A stretch of 64,000 bases of DNA from NCBI GenBank assembly GCA_930367215.1, contig OV884056.1, positions 94,499,285-94,563,284 on the forward strand, given 5' to 3'. Origin of the DNA: Pollenia angustigena. Taxonomy: Eukaryota; Arthropoda; Insecta; Diptera; Polleniidae. Below, piece by piece: positions 1 through 10,770 of the stretch (the first letter of the stretch is position 1; every line of letters begins with the position of its first letter). The translations under genes and the position numbers were made by a program. Below the pieces are notes generated by a model, which was given only the letters and a program-made list of their open reading frames with translations, searched no databases and was not told the DNA's origin.

Positions 1-913
1 TTGTTTTAAATTTCTTTTTTTTCAACGCTTAAAGCATTTTGTAGAGATTTTTTATTCTTATTATTTAAATTACTTTATTTAATTTTTTCACTTTGATAAC
101 ACTTGTTCAACTTTACTCGTGCAGCACTAAATAATAATGTGTAACATGGCAGAAAGAGTAAGGTATAACACGCTTCTTTAATCGAAAAGGCCATTTCTTT
201 CTAACTTAAAGTGCTTATGGAATACAAGTGTGCATATGTAAGTTAATTACATTTGGTTATTATTTGTTAAAAAAAATAACCTTTTTTTTTTTATTTTATT
301 TTTTATTTATATTTATTTCATTTTATAATTTCATATTACAGATTATTATTATTAAAGTTTATTATTATCTTAATATTTAGAATTTATTATTATTTAAATG
401 TTTATTATTTATTTAAGCCATCTCAGGGACCCGCTTGTTGGGCTGGTGTATGATCAGGCTGAGCTAATTGTTATTCTTAACTAAACTTTAATTAGAACTT
501 TTAATTGGCAAGAAGCATAATTTTGTCCGCAGTCGCGTTGCAGTTTTAATAAAAAAAATGCAATCACGTTGTCAAAGTTAAAAACAACGGTTTAGTGTTA
601 CATATAAAAATTTATTAAAATAATTTTCGTTCACACTGCGTCAGCATAAAATAAGTTGCGCGTGTAGCTTAAATCGTGGGAAAGTAAATAAATTTGAAAA
701 ATAAAAATTAAGGAATGTGACATCACACCTTAACTTGTATATGTTAAAATTTTAAAATCTTTAAATGTATTAGTGTATCGGTTAGGCAGGTTTTGCAGGG
801 TAGGTTGAACACCAATAAGGGTGGGTGGGTGTTAAGGGTTTGAACTATTTCTCGGAAAATGTCCGTTATCTTTTTGTCTGTTAAAATTCTTTCTTTAAAT
901 TATTTTTACTCCC

Positions 914-1465
914 TCAAATATAGACACCTTTTATTAGGTTATTTGCTAGATAGTATGAATAAGCGCTATGAATGGTACTAATATGGTTTTGGATTAACAA
1001 TGTTTTGATATTAAGTGATAGAAAGTTTAAGTATATGTCAAATATAATTCTTTCATTTATAGCAGGAGGAAACATTGAGTTTTCCTCAGGGTTAGGGCTA
1101 TATTTAGTGTTCATGAGATTTAGGATCTCATCTAATTTCTAATGAAGCTCCTCTATAGCTAGAGCGTTAATATTCATCGCGTCATTTCGCAGACTAAAGA
1201 AAGATTGCTTAACACCGAATTATTCCTTTAGTTTGACTATAATCTGTTCTTAGGTAGGACTAGCAAGGGATTCTATAGCTTTTAACGCTTGTCCCTGTAG
1301 ACGATTTGCTAAAATAGATTTTATAACTGGCTTAATTTCATCTGAAATTAAGGATAACACTATATTTACGCCTCTTAGGTAATTTTTCCGAGCGTACTCT
1401 GACGATCCATTAAAAGGAGGCAAATTCCGAGCCCCACGCAACCCCTCCGCTAAAGATAACGCCAT
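914..1465 (-). pseudogene. decayed Ty3/gypsy gag (17.6/297-like)
   Basis: Two minus-strand open stretches (1250-1465 and 914-1114), joined by a short segment with stops, read as one degraded Gag. The N-terminal piece carries LPPFNGSSEYARKNYLRG followed by a helical region typical of gypsy-group capsid N-termini. After a TAG the reading continues through the 1114-1250 interval with visible Gag-like text. Gag would form the particle shell around element RNA. A tRNA-type primer-binding site lies about 490 bp upstream on the same strand (1949-1969), so the order LTR-PBS-gag is right for a minus-strand element whose pol lies beyond the left edge. At least two in-frame stops make it non-functional. 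The subfamily is inferred from the PBS and general Gag style, not from a search. Confidence 0.55.
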
Positions 1466-1948
1466 TGTTTGTCAACACTTCTTTATGTTTTATAAATTTT
1501 GTATTTTATCTATTTCCTTAATTTATTATTTTTTCCACAATATTTATATATTTTTTTTTCCAAGCCAAATTTATTGAGGCATTTAGTATTAATAAAAGTT
1601 CTAAATTTTCAAAATATGATTTTTTTTTTTTTTTTTGGTTTGTTTAAATTTTGTTATTCTTTTTAATTTTTCATAGTCATTGAAACAATTTATGTTGGTT
1701 AGTAGTATCTCTTTAAGTTTATTCTCTTCAAAAAGGAATTTTAATCAATTAATTAATTACTTTAATTTAATTTCTTGTTTAATAGACACACACACGCACT
1801 GTTACAAGTTTTAATTTCTTAAATGAAAATTTACTTAATATGTTTGACTTTTATATTAATTTAACTCTTTCCTTTAATTTTTAACAACTATTGTTTAATT
1901 ATATGTTTTATTCTTGTAGGATCATTTTAATACAATTTTTTATTTTGT

Positions 1949-1969
1949 ATCCTACCGTCGACTGCGCCA
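1949..1969 (-). promoter_or_regulatory. retrotransposon primer-binding site
   Basis: Read on the minus strand this begins TGGCGCAGTCG and ends GGTAGGAT. It closely resembles the primer-binding site used by Drosophila 17.6/297/gypsy elements, with three extra bases in the middle. The adjoining 1970 onward would be the end of the 5' LTR, which I cannot bound on its right side. It supports the decayed gag at 914-1465 as part of the same minus-strand element. Confidence 0.6.
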
Positions 1970-2220
1970 GGTTTAATTAAAACTAAAGTCGTGTTCAAGT
2001 GTATATTAAAAACTGCACTTTATTTTATTTTTCATCTTCATATATACTTAAAATTACTTAAAACTAATACTTATGAATAAATAGAATTTTTATCATCAGT
2101 TTTCCGTATGTGTTTTGTTATCATCGAATAAACTATTTATGCATGTTTTGCATAAATAGTTTCTGTGGATATTTTGAATTAATAAACAAAAGTGTTTTAT
2201 TTAAATTTGATATGCTGTTT

Positions 2221-2539
2221 TGGGTGGTCTAATAAGAAGAACCAAGCAAAATTCCTATGAGCATATTGTCATAGGCGAGTCTGTTGGAGGGCTTGGGTTG
2301 GTCATACATTTTACCCATCAAGTTGCATCCTAGGCACTGCAGCAGCCAAATCTAAGAATTTCACCAATACATATATGGCGGTTTTAAAAAATTCTTAAAT
2401 TTGGCCCCTACACACCTAGGATGCCCCAAGATGGTTCACTTTATTTTTCATCTTTATCATTTATTTCTAACATACCTACCCGCTATCTCCATTGCTTAAG
2501 GGGTCTTCCATACAAAATAGTCAAAACAGATTAGAAATA
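2221..2539. repeat. interspersed repeat, left copy
   Basis: This block contains AAATTTGGCCCCT, CCTAGGATGCCCC and the stretch CTTTATCATTTATTTCTAAC. All recur in the same order at 18841-19000, right of the Polinton. A shorter trace of CACCTAGGATG occurs near 23460. It is a dispersed repeat family without coding potential that I cannot name. The Polinton landed in another copy of it (3198-3327 plus 18829-19020). Confidence 0.6.
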
Positions 2540-3197
2540 CACTCAGTTTAGATGAGGGCTTTTACGACGTCGCTTTGTCGACGTCTCTCTTGGTTTGTTG
2601 GTGAGCGGTGTAGAAAAGAAAGAGGGGTTAACAAAATGTCTCGTTTTGTATTTTGCATGTCGTTTTTTACATTTCTCTTTTAACATTTTCTGTTTACGTT
2701 TTATTCTTTTTCTTACTTTGAAGTGTGTGGTTGAAAATACAGTGAGACCTCGATTATCGATAATAGACGGGATCGGCAGAATTCTTGATTATTTATTTTT
2801 TTTGGTGTGCTTCTTATTTTATGTAAATATATAACGTTTTATTATGTAAACATGAGGAAAAAAGTAAATTTGGCAGAACATGCTTCCACACCGTTAAGAT
2901 ATTCTCTTTTTTCGTTTATTTAAATTTCTTTTGATTGTTCAAAATTAAACGAAAAAAAGATAATTTGTTTATAATTTCGGATAATAGAGGCAATTTAAAT
3001 CAGTGCAAAAAAATGTTTGTTTTCCATTTTATTGAAGCTGCCGGTTAATCGAATGACGGGTAATCAAGGCCATACTGTAAATAAAAAAAAGACATGCAAC
3101 CAAAAATCATCGTATGAACGCAAAGAGATTTTGGAAGTTGCTTTAAAAGGGAATCAAGATAAAACGACGTCGTAAAAGCCCTCATGTGAATTGAGTG
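2540..3197. mobile_element. TIR DNA element, non-autonomous
   Basis: The ends are inverted repeats of about 33 bp, CACTCA..TT..A.ATGAGGGC continuing through TTTTACGACGTCG, at 2540-2572 and 3165-3197. The inner 21 bp match perfectly. The internal sequence has no convincing reading frame and carries a nested pogo-like MITE at 2740-3077. Flanks share only ATA, so the target duplication and superfamily are undetermined. Confidence 0.6.
2740..3077. mobile_element. pogo/Tigger-like MITE with TA target
   Basis: The left end CAGTGAGACCTCGATTATC and the inverted right end CAGTATGGCCTTGATTACC form imperfect TIRs. Both ends are flanked by TA (2738-2739, 3078-3079), as expected for the Tc1/mariner/pogo superfamily. 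At 338 bp with no reading frame it is a non-autonomous copy. It lies inside the larger TIR element at 2540-3197. Confidence 0.65.
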
Positions 3198-3327
3198 ATA
3201 CTTATATTGAAAAAAGCCCCATAACTGCCAAGAAATCGCCGATAGGGGGATAAAACTTATGACCGACCTCCATTAGTTTTTTTTTCCTAACATTTTCTTA
3301 AAACATACTTGCCATATATCTCCACTC
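3198..3327. repeat. interspersed repeat interrupted by the Polinton (left half)
   Basis: The sequence CCTAACATTTTCTTAAAACATAC...TATCTCCACTC matches the end of the dispersed repeat seen at 2221-2539. It continues on the far side of the Polinton at 18829 with CTTAGGGGGCTCCC. The Polinton therefore split one copy of this repeat. Confidence 0.6.
3322..3327. repeat. Polinton target-site duplication, left
   Basis: CCACTC lies directly before the left TIR and is repeated exactly at 18829-18834 after the right TIR. A 6-bp duplication is the hallmark of Polinton integration. Confidence 0.92.
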
Positions 3328-4357
3328 AGTAGTGTGTTTAGAGCGGTTCTAAATATGATTTTCCATACAAAGTTGGGAGCCAATCCTTTTATACTAGAGC
3401 GGTTCTAAATATGATTTTCCATACAAAGTTGGGAGCCAGTAAATTTTGTGAGGGATGAAAATTTTACTTGTGCATAAGAATTTGTGGGAAAAATTTTTTT
3501 TGTTTATAGTGGCAGGTGTTAAATTTTACTTATACGTGTCTTGAATATTTGTTTATGACTTTTTTTTGCTTGTGCGTATTCATATTGATGATTTACAAGT
3601 TGTTGGTGTGAAATTTCTTCGTGGACGTCTCCGTCTTGAAGATTTTAAAAATTTTGTTAGGAATGATAATTTTACTTGTGCGTTTTCGTATTAAAGATAA
3701 AACTGATTGTGAAATAATTATTTTTAGTTTTTTCAGTTATTGTGTGTGTGTTTAGAATAGTTAATGACTTTGTTGCATAGGTTTCCTAGTGACTTTTTGC
3801 TTTGAATGACTCGGTAGGTTTGTGGGATAGTGAGCTGGTCTATTAGTATAAGGGTTGAATATTTGATTATCACCAGAGACTCTGGTCTGTTTCACTACAA
3901 CGGACTAATGGGCAAGTAACTATTGATCGGTTGTGTGTGTGTGTATGTATATGATTGATAACGATTATTCATGTGAAAAGTAGGATTCCATCCACTTTTT
4001 TTTGTATCAACAGCAACCAGCTGCACATTAGCTATGCTTACATAATTAATCAGTTAGATATGTATAAATACTCAGAATTATATTACAAAAAGTAGAAAGT
4101 AACTTCTTGGTTAATATTTGTCCTTATCATACTCTACTCCTCCTTATTTATAACAACAACAACAACAACTTAGAATAAACTTGAATAGAGCTGACGCAGC
4201 TGTAACAAGTCTTACAAACAGAAAACAAAAACTAAGAATGTTTGGTTCTCTGAAATTCTTTAATTTTACTTAAATAAACCCCGTCCCTTATTTATAAATT
4301 TTTTTAACTAATGAAATATGACGGGACTATACCTAAAATATGATTAATTGTGAAATT
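3328..4357 (+). repeat. Polinton left terminal inverted repeat (1,030 bp)
   Basis: Starts AGTAGTGTGTTTAGAGCGG and is matched in inverse orientation to the right TIR until AATTGTGAAATT at 4346-4357. Only two substitutions were seen outside the tandem units, both in its inner part: CGTCCC versus CGCCCC, and ACTATACC versus ACTGTACC. It has two copies of a 56-bp tandem unit near the tip, a short GT microsatellite and no coding frame. Protein-primed replication would start at its tip. Confidence 0.93.
3340..3442 (+). repeat. 56-bp TIR tandem repeat, two units (left)
   Basis: A unit beginning AGAGCGGTTCTAAATATG and containing CCATACAAAGTTGGGAGCC starts at 3340 and again at 3396. The second unit is incomplete and runs into AGTAAATTTTGTGAGG. 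The right TIR holds six copies of the same unit. Confidence 0.92.
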
Positions 4358-4359
4358 TT

Positions 4360-4373
4360 TATATAAATACCGC
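4360..4373 (+). promoter_or_regulatory. candidate TATA promoter of polB
   Basis: TATATAAATACCGC lies about 104 bp before the polB start and just inside the left TIR. The same ATATAAATACCGC core sits inside the right TIR in mirror orientation, ahead of the BIR gene (17420-17433). That makes it a plausible shared core promoter for the two outermost genes. No transcription start is shown. Confidence 0.6.
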
Positions 4374-4476
4374 TGTTATTTCTCAATCGAAATCAGTCTT
4401 GTTTGACAAATCATAAAGTGAAATTTAAATTTTTAATTACTTAAATAAAAAAAAAAAATAATATCCTCAAATAAAA

Positions 4477-7400
4477 ATGCCTTCTTTTGTGTGCGATTAT
4501 TGTAAAAAAGTGTTTACCCAAAACAAAAACTTAACGCGTCATATAAGATTATTTCATGATGGTCCGTCCACATCATGGAAGTGTATTACATGCAACTTGA
4601 AATTCGCAAACCATGATGAATTTCATAAGCATAATCATTTGACTGAACACTTGAAAGAAATGAGTGAACTTGTGAATGTTTATTGCGATGTATGTAATAC
4701 ACATATACCAAAATCAAAATTTAATCATCATTTAAGGACAAATGACCACAAAATTAATTGTGAAAAATCTAAAGACAATAATAATATTAGCTGTATTAAG
4801 ACCACTTTTAAAAACCGAATCGCCACATATCTACTAGAGAACGAACATACCGAAAATTTATTGCCCGAAAAGTTTCTAGGAGAAATAAAACCGAAAATTA
4901 TTCAATTGTTGAAGAATATTATTCAGAAGTATTCTGCAATAAAATTCAACATTGAGTTATTTTGCGAGTATGTGCTGGTAAAGGAAGAAGAAGACGCATG
5001 CACTATCGACATGAAATCTCATCAAACAAAAATGGTTATCTTAAATGCTGCAACAACAACGGATGATATTCTTAAGCTTTATGATGATCATTGCAATATT
5101 GTTATGAGAAAGATGAGCGAGTTTCAGGAGCGAGATAGTGGATGGGCCTTAATAGAGATCTCCCATCTTGAAATAAATATCAATAAATATAGTTCCATCA
5201 AAGGATCGCAATACCTTCCTTTACCAGCAACAATAATGAGAAAAAAAGCTTGTATAAACGTTCAAAATAAAGACGAATACTGTTTTAAGTGGGCAATAAT
5301 TTCAGCAGTTTCTCCAGTAGCCATCAATACCAGTATATGTTCATCATACAAAATTCAAAATATTGAAGATGACATCATTTTACTAAATAATGGAATCACC
5401 CTAAATTTCAAAAATTTGAATTTTCCTCTAGCGGTAAGCCAAATTAGAGATTTCGAGGTAAATAATCCTCAAATCAGTGTGAATGTGTTTGGATTAGAAG
5501 GTGATGTAATCGTAGGGCCATACTACTTCACAAAAGAAGAGAAATCCAAACACTTCAACTTATTACTGCTAGAGGACGGTGAAAGATTCCATTATGTATG
5601 GATCAAAAATATTTCAAGGTAGGTTAATAATATTTAAATAGTATTAATATGTATATATTTAAAAATTTATATTTATTTAAATTATTTTCTTTTTTTTCAT
5701 TTAATTACAGATTAATACGTAGTCAATTAACAAAAAAACAACATCAAGTATATATCTGCAACACTTGTTTAATTCATTTTCATACTGAGTCATCGTTAAA
5801 AAAGCACCAAGATGAATGCAACAAAATTGTGACAAGGATGCCTACTGCGGAAAAAAGTTTAGTGAGCTATAAAAATTTCAAAAAGCAAATGGATGTGCCT
5901 TTTGTTGTATACGCTGATTTTGAATGTATTCTGGAAACAGTAAACATTCAAAATTCTACGAACGTAAAATCAACACAAAAGCACATTCCATTTGCGTACA
6001 GCTATTATATTAAGTGTTCATTTGACTCAAGTTTAGATATATTTAGAATTTATAGCGGTGTAAATGCACCAAATCATTTTTTCAATAGTTTAGTTAAGGA
6101 TAGTGTAGAAATTTACAACAATTATTTAAGTGTTGTCAAGCCAATGAATTCCTTGACACTACTTCAACAGATAAGACAAAATGAAGATAGAAATTGTCAT
6201 ATTTGCAATAAATTTTTATCTGTTGAAGATAGAGTAGCTGACCATTGTCATCTAACTGGCAATTATAGAGGTCCTGCTCATAATAAATGCAATTTAGAGT
6301 TTCAAATCGCCAGTTTCATACCAATATTTTTTCATAATCTTTCGGCATATGATTGTCATTTGTTTGTAAGAGAACTGTCATCAATTGAAGGTGATATTAA
6401 TATAATTCCTTTAAACAAGGAATTATATATTTCAATATCAAAAAAGATATCGGTAAATGAAAAGAAAACAATTGAATTACGTTTTCTAGATTCATTAAGA
6501 TTCATGCCATCTAGTTTAGACAAATTATCGAGTTATTTAACCGATGATGACTTAAATATGATAAAATCTAATTTTACAAATGACAATGAATTTAGTTTAA
6601 TGAAACGTAAAGGTGTCTTTCCGTATGACTATTTGAATTCTGTGAATCGTCTCCAAGAGACTCAATTACCAGCCCGTTCAGTATTTTTCAATAAACTCAC
6701 TAATGAGTCGTGTAGTGAGGATGATTATAATCATGCCGAAAAGGTATGGTCTACATTCCAATGTAAAACCTTAATGGACTATCTACTTTTATATTTAAAA
6801 GTAGATGTTCTCTTGTTATGCGATATTTTTGAAAATTTCCGCAAGATCTGTAAAAACATTTATAATTTAGACCCCTCGCAATATTTTACCATCCCAGGTC
6901 TATCGTGGGATGCAATGTTAAAAACAACTAAAATTGAGTTAGAATTGCTAACTGATATTAACATGTATAATTTTGTTTTCCGGGGTATTAGGGGAGGTAT
7001 TGTACAATGCAGTAAACGTCATTCCATTGCTAACAATAAATATATTAGTGATTATGATTCAACCAAGGAATCAAATTATCTAATGTATTTAGATGTGAAT
7101 AATTTATATGGTCATGCAATGTCACAATATCTCCCCTATAAAAATTTTAAATGGGTTGAAGACGTTGAAAATTTTAATATTGCAAACATTGAAGAAAATT
7201 CCGATTTAGGGTATATATTGGAAGTAGACTTAGAATATCCATCCACATTACACGACTACCATAATGACTTACCGTTTTGTGTTGCAAATAAAAAAATAGA
7301 AATAATGAAACAAGTAAAATTAATTGCGGACTTAAATGACAAAACAAACTATATAATCCATTACAGAACATTACAACAATGTCTTCAACATGGATTGATT

Positions 7401-8513
7401 TTAAAGAAAATTCATAGAATTCTTCAATTTAATCAATCCAATTGGTTGAAGATATACATTGACTTGAACAATCACCATAGGACGTTAGCAAAAAACTCTT
7501 TCCAACAAAATTTCTTTAAATTATTAAATAACGCTGTATACGGTAAAACTATGGAAAACGTTGATAAACGTAAGGACATTAAAATAGTATGTGAATGGGA
7601 AAGCAGGGGTAAGAGATTAGGTGCTAGAGCTCTTATAGCTAGACCCAATTTCCATAGTTCGTTAAAAATTCATGACGATATGGTTGCTATTGAGTTGGGA
7701 AGAGTAAAGACTGAATATAATAAACCTATTTACATCGGATTTTCAGTTTTAGAGTTGTCAAAATGGAAAATGTATAATTTCCATTATGATTACATGAAAC
7801 CGAAATATCTTGATAATATTAGTTTGAACTACATGGATACCGATTCCTTTATATATGATGTAAGAACAAATGACATGTATGATGATATTCGAAATGATAT
7901 TAGCACCCATTTCGATACATCTGCATATCCGCAAGATAATGCTTTTAACATACCATTGTTAAATAAAAAAGTATTGGGTATGATGAAGGATGAGTGCAAT
8001 GGCAAAGTTATAAAGGAATTCATTGGCTTAAGAGCGAAAATGTATTCGATAAAAATAGATAGGGAGGATAGGGAAATTAAAAAAATTAAGGGTGTTAAAC
8101 ACTCAGTAACAAATAAGTTAAATATAAGTGATTTTAGGAAATGTTTAGTTGATAAGAAATTATATTATGATTCTATGTATGTATTTAAATCAAAGATCCA
8201 TCAAATTTATACACAACATATTAGTAAGTTAGTTTTAAGTTATTTAGATGATAAGCGTTATATAAGAGAAGATGGTGTTGATACGTATGCATGGGGGCAT
8301 TATAAAATAAATAAACCTTCATCACCATCATCATTACAACCATCAACAAATATAAGTTTATATAAAGAATATATGGAAAATGATGATGATGATGATGATA
8401 TTCTACTTAATGTAGATTTTAATTATCCCCCATCAATATCAACACCATCAAACATTTATAATGAATTGATGGAAGTTGATGATGATATCTTATTAAATGT
8501 AAATATAGATTAA
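4477..8513 (+). CDS. polB: protein-primed DNA polymerase B, spliced (exons 4477-5618 and 5711-8513)
   Basis: Replicates the element from its termini. The spliced protein is about 1,314 residues. N-terminal C2H2 fingers lie at about residues 6-27, 36-58 and 70-93, with one more just after the intron (about 397-417). They are followed by a segment typical of arthropod Polinton polymerases, including a CFKW motif. Exo I is YADFE near 449. An HNH/endonuclease VII-like insertion (CHIC, DHCHLTG, CN) spans about 542-577. Exo II is FHNLSAYD near 590. Polymerase motifs are DVNNLYG (~842), NNAVYG (~987) and MDTDS (~1090). The first ATG after the TATA-like box gives the start. A stop 4 nt after the splice donor and a second frame continuing in phase show that splicing is needed. 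The C-terminus is low-complexity, rich in D, S and N. No internal stop or motif loss was seen. Confidence 0.93.
5619..5710 (+). other. 92-nt intron in polB
   Basis: The donor is CAAG|GTAGGT. The acceptor is TTAATTACAG preceded by a T-rich tract. Removing it joins the two long frames in phase within one arginine codon and runs directly into the fourth zinc-finger-like motif. Unspliced RNA stops at 5620-5622, so the intron could act as an on/off point for polymerase expression. Confidence 0.8.
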
Positions 8514-8906
8514 ATAGTTTATATGAATGTTAATATAGAATAAATAGTTTTAAGGAGTCAAATGAATATTTAATATAAATCCAAATAGTTTTTAAAACTC
8601 AACTAACGTTATTTAGATTATAAATATGTAAATTTATGTACATTAAATATTTTATAAGAATCAATCATTGTTATTTAGATTGTAAGTATGTAAATGTTTA
8701 TTAAATAGTGTATAAGGATCAATCATTGTTATTTAGAATATAAGATTGTTATATGAAAAAATAAAAAAAAGATAATAAATAATAAATAAATAAAATATTT
8801 ATAATATAAAAATTAAAAACAACCAGATTTTTTTTTTTATTTTTATCGACTTTATTTATTGTATATATAGATAAAAGAAATAAAAATATAAAATTGTTTT
8901 TCTTAT
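8514..8906. terminator. convergent 3' region of polB and the minus-strand gene cluster
   Basis: AT-rich with no gene. It has several AATAAA signals on + (near 8537 and 8785-8800) and TTTATT on the other strand (near 8848), suiting polyadenylation from both sides. Degenerate direct repeats around ATCAATCATTGTTATTTAGA recur near 8660 and 8717. Termination is inferred from the convergent layout. Confidence 0.5.
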
Positions 8907-9377
8907 TTAAATTAGATTTTCTCTTTCAAGTAAAATAGCATTTTTCAAGGCGCAAACTCCATAGTTGTGATAACTGCAATACAGGTTTTCTGGATACTTT
9001 TCATTAAGTTTCTTTAAATTTATACATCCAAAATCCTCTATATTAAATACTTTCAACTGCAGCATTTTTTCCAACCATTTGCTTTTTTCTGTTCCTTTAA
9101 CATATATTTTGCAATTTTTTAAATTATCTTTTAAGAAATTACAAACACTCTTAAACGATATTACTCCTATATTCCACTTAAGATGATGAAAATATTTGAT
9201 TAACCAATATGCTTCTTTTTGCTCCTTTTGCGATAAACAATTGAAATCAAAAGGTGGTTTTATAATGAAATTGATATATTCCTTTGAATTGAAAACAATT
9301 GCGACTTCTTTTACGATAAATTTGTTTGATTTTAGTTTAAAACCTTGTAAATCAATGAAAACGTGTTTGCAATACAT
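8907..9377 (-). CDS. DnaQ/RNase H-fold exonuclease-like protein, possibly inactive
   Basis: 156 residues with a real ATG. The N-terminus reads FIDLQGFK then KEVAIV, which looks like the Exo I strand of DEDDh exonucleases but with D-x-Q instead of D-x-E. Near the end, YHNYGVCALKNAI resembles the Exo III helix (H..A..DA). The small size fits a lone RNase H fold, but a key acidic residue is missing, so it may be a structural or nucleic-acid-binding derivative. It is the last gene of the minus cluster, 35 bp after the capsid gene. Fold assignment is by eye. A structure prediction matching DnaQ would support it. Confidence 0.5.
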   Translation of the reverse strand: MYCKHVFIDLQGFKLKSNKFIVKEVAIVFNSKEYINFIIKPPFDFNCLSQKEQKEAYWLIKYFHHLKWNIGVISFKSVCNFLKDNLKNCKIYVKGTEKSKWLEKMLQLKVFNIEDFGCINLKKLNEKYPENLYCSYHNYGVCALKNAILLERENLI

Positions 9378-9412
9378 CTTTTTTCTTCTTCTTTTTATTT
9401 ATGATTTAGGAT

Positions 9413-10603
9413 TTATACAATTTTCCGAACTTGTCCCTTTAATGGTATATATTCAATGATTCGATCGTGAATGAGAATACAATAAGCTGATGTGTTTGCT
9501 GGAACATTAGTAGCTGTTTCAAATTCGATTTTAATATCAATAGGTCCACTAACTATAGATTCGTTTTGATAGCTTACATCTACTACTATAATTGGAGCAT
9601 TATTTTTAAACTCTTGAGATGTGAGAAGAGGTTGGGAGTCTCGCATATAATAGCTTTCTTGAAATCTTAAATACATATCATATAGAATTGCATAACGTTC
9701 ATTCTTAAACTTTATGTTAAGATCGTCATATGGATAAGACTCTGAATTCAAATGTACTTTTAAATTAGTCAATTCGCAGTGTAGAAATTTCTTTTCATGT
9801 TGGAATGCAATCAAAACAAAACGAGGGCGTTCTCTATTTGCCGCCAGCTTAACATTCCACACATGATTAGTTGTCATATTTAGTTGTGGATTTATATGAC
9901 AATCCCAACTTCTAAATGTAATTGGTATTGAAGTACCACTGTTTATTATTTTTATAGTATTTAATTTACTAAAATCAGATAGTTGTACATGAGGAATTCT
10001 CCACGATATACTTGAAATTGTTAATTTAGCCTTTTCGGTGGAAACAGTTGAATACACAAGACCCTCATCATTTTTATTACGTAATAGAATCAATTCATGT
10101 TTTGCATTCAATAAAATTTTATTATAGTCTTCAGCGAATCCCAAAAACAATTTAAGTGGTACATAAAAATTAAAATATCCATTTACGAGAACAATATCAT
10201 CAATTTTATTCCATCCAGCATTTTGCATTCCATTACTATCTATTGGTGATAGTGAAACCAAATTTTTAATAGTACTTGATATTCCTAAATGTCTCGTTTG
10301 ATCAATTTCAACACCATTTACTTCGTAACGGATTTCATCAAACAGATGTGCTACAAAATTATTTTTTAATTTAAAGTTGGCTACAGAAGATACTAATTTT
10401 GTATTGCTTTCATCTTTAACAAATCCTTCTACATATATAAAACTTTCCGACGGTAAAACATACAAGTCTTGATTTTGTATTGTAATACGAATTTCATCGT
10501 TATTATTATAAGATTGTAAATATGGGCTATACGTATGGTAATCCTTTTTAATTATATTTTCATCGGATAAAGGTTTATCCAGTACATCTATTATTGAACT
10601 CAT
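9413..10603 (-). CDS. major capsid protein candidate (double jelly-roll, adintovirus hexon-like)
   Basis: 396 residues. It opens MSSIIDVLDKPLSDENI, then a beta-rich body with NNDEIRITIQNQDLYVLP and a LFDEIRYEVNGVEID motif, which I recognise from the conserved capsid-type protein of insect Polintons. No signal peptide or membrane segment is visible. It is shorter than the roughly 600-residue capsid of classical Polintons but fits the shorter hexon of animal adintovirus-type elements. Its ATG overlaps the stop of the small ORF before it (ATGA), and that ORF overlaps the penton gene, so the three form one unit. Capsid identity rests on family resemblance and position, not on structure. Confidence 0.65.
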   Translation of the reverse strand: MSSIIDVLDKPLSDENIIKKDYHTYSPYLQSYNNNDEIRITIQNQDLYVLPSESFIYVEGFVKDESNTKLVSSVANFKLKNNFVAHLFDEIRYEVNGVEIDQTRHLGISSTIKNLVSLSPIDSNGMQNAGWNKIDDIVLVNGYFNFYVPLKLFLGFAEDYNKILLNAKHELILLRNKNDEGLVYSTVSTEKAKLTISSISWRIPHVQLSDFSKLNTIKIINSGTSIPITFRSWDCHINPQLNMTTNHVWNVKLAANRERPRFVLIAFQHEKKFLHCELTNLKVHLNSESYPYDDLNIKFKNERYAILYDMYLRFQESYYMRDSQPLLTSQEFKNNAPIIVVDVSYQNESIVSGPIDIKIEFETATNVPANTSAYCILIHDRIIEYIPLKGQVRKIV

Positions 10604-10770
10604 GGTTTCTTCAATTTTAAATTTAATGATTTAAGAAATTCTTTATTTGATTCTGTTAAGTTTATATATTTTAATGAACTCTTTAAATTTAATTTATTTT
10701 TCAATATTTTGTTAGAAGATGATGACTGTGATAATTGGTTTTTAGATGTTTTCTTATTGTAAATTATCAT
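10600..10770 (-). CDS. 56-residue basic protein between penton and capsid genes
   Basis: A short frame starting with ATG at 10770-10768 and ending in TGA at 10602-10600. Its start shares a base with the penton stop (TAATG), and its stop overlaps the capsid start (ATGA). It is rich in Lys, Asn, Ser and Leu, with no membrane segment or recognised domain. The exact overlaps at both ends argue that it is real rather than a chance ORF. It could be a small virion or assembly protein, or its translation could serve mainly to carry ribosomes to the capsid start. I do not recognise a family. Confidence 0.6.
   Translation of the reverse strand: MIIYNKKTSKNQLSQSSSSNKILKNKLNLKSSLKYINLTESNKEFLKSLNLKLKKP

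Noticed and set aside
2595..2834. 79-codon plus-strand open frame
   Set aside because: Starts at TTG, lies inside the TIR element and its nested MITE, and has no recognisable motif.
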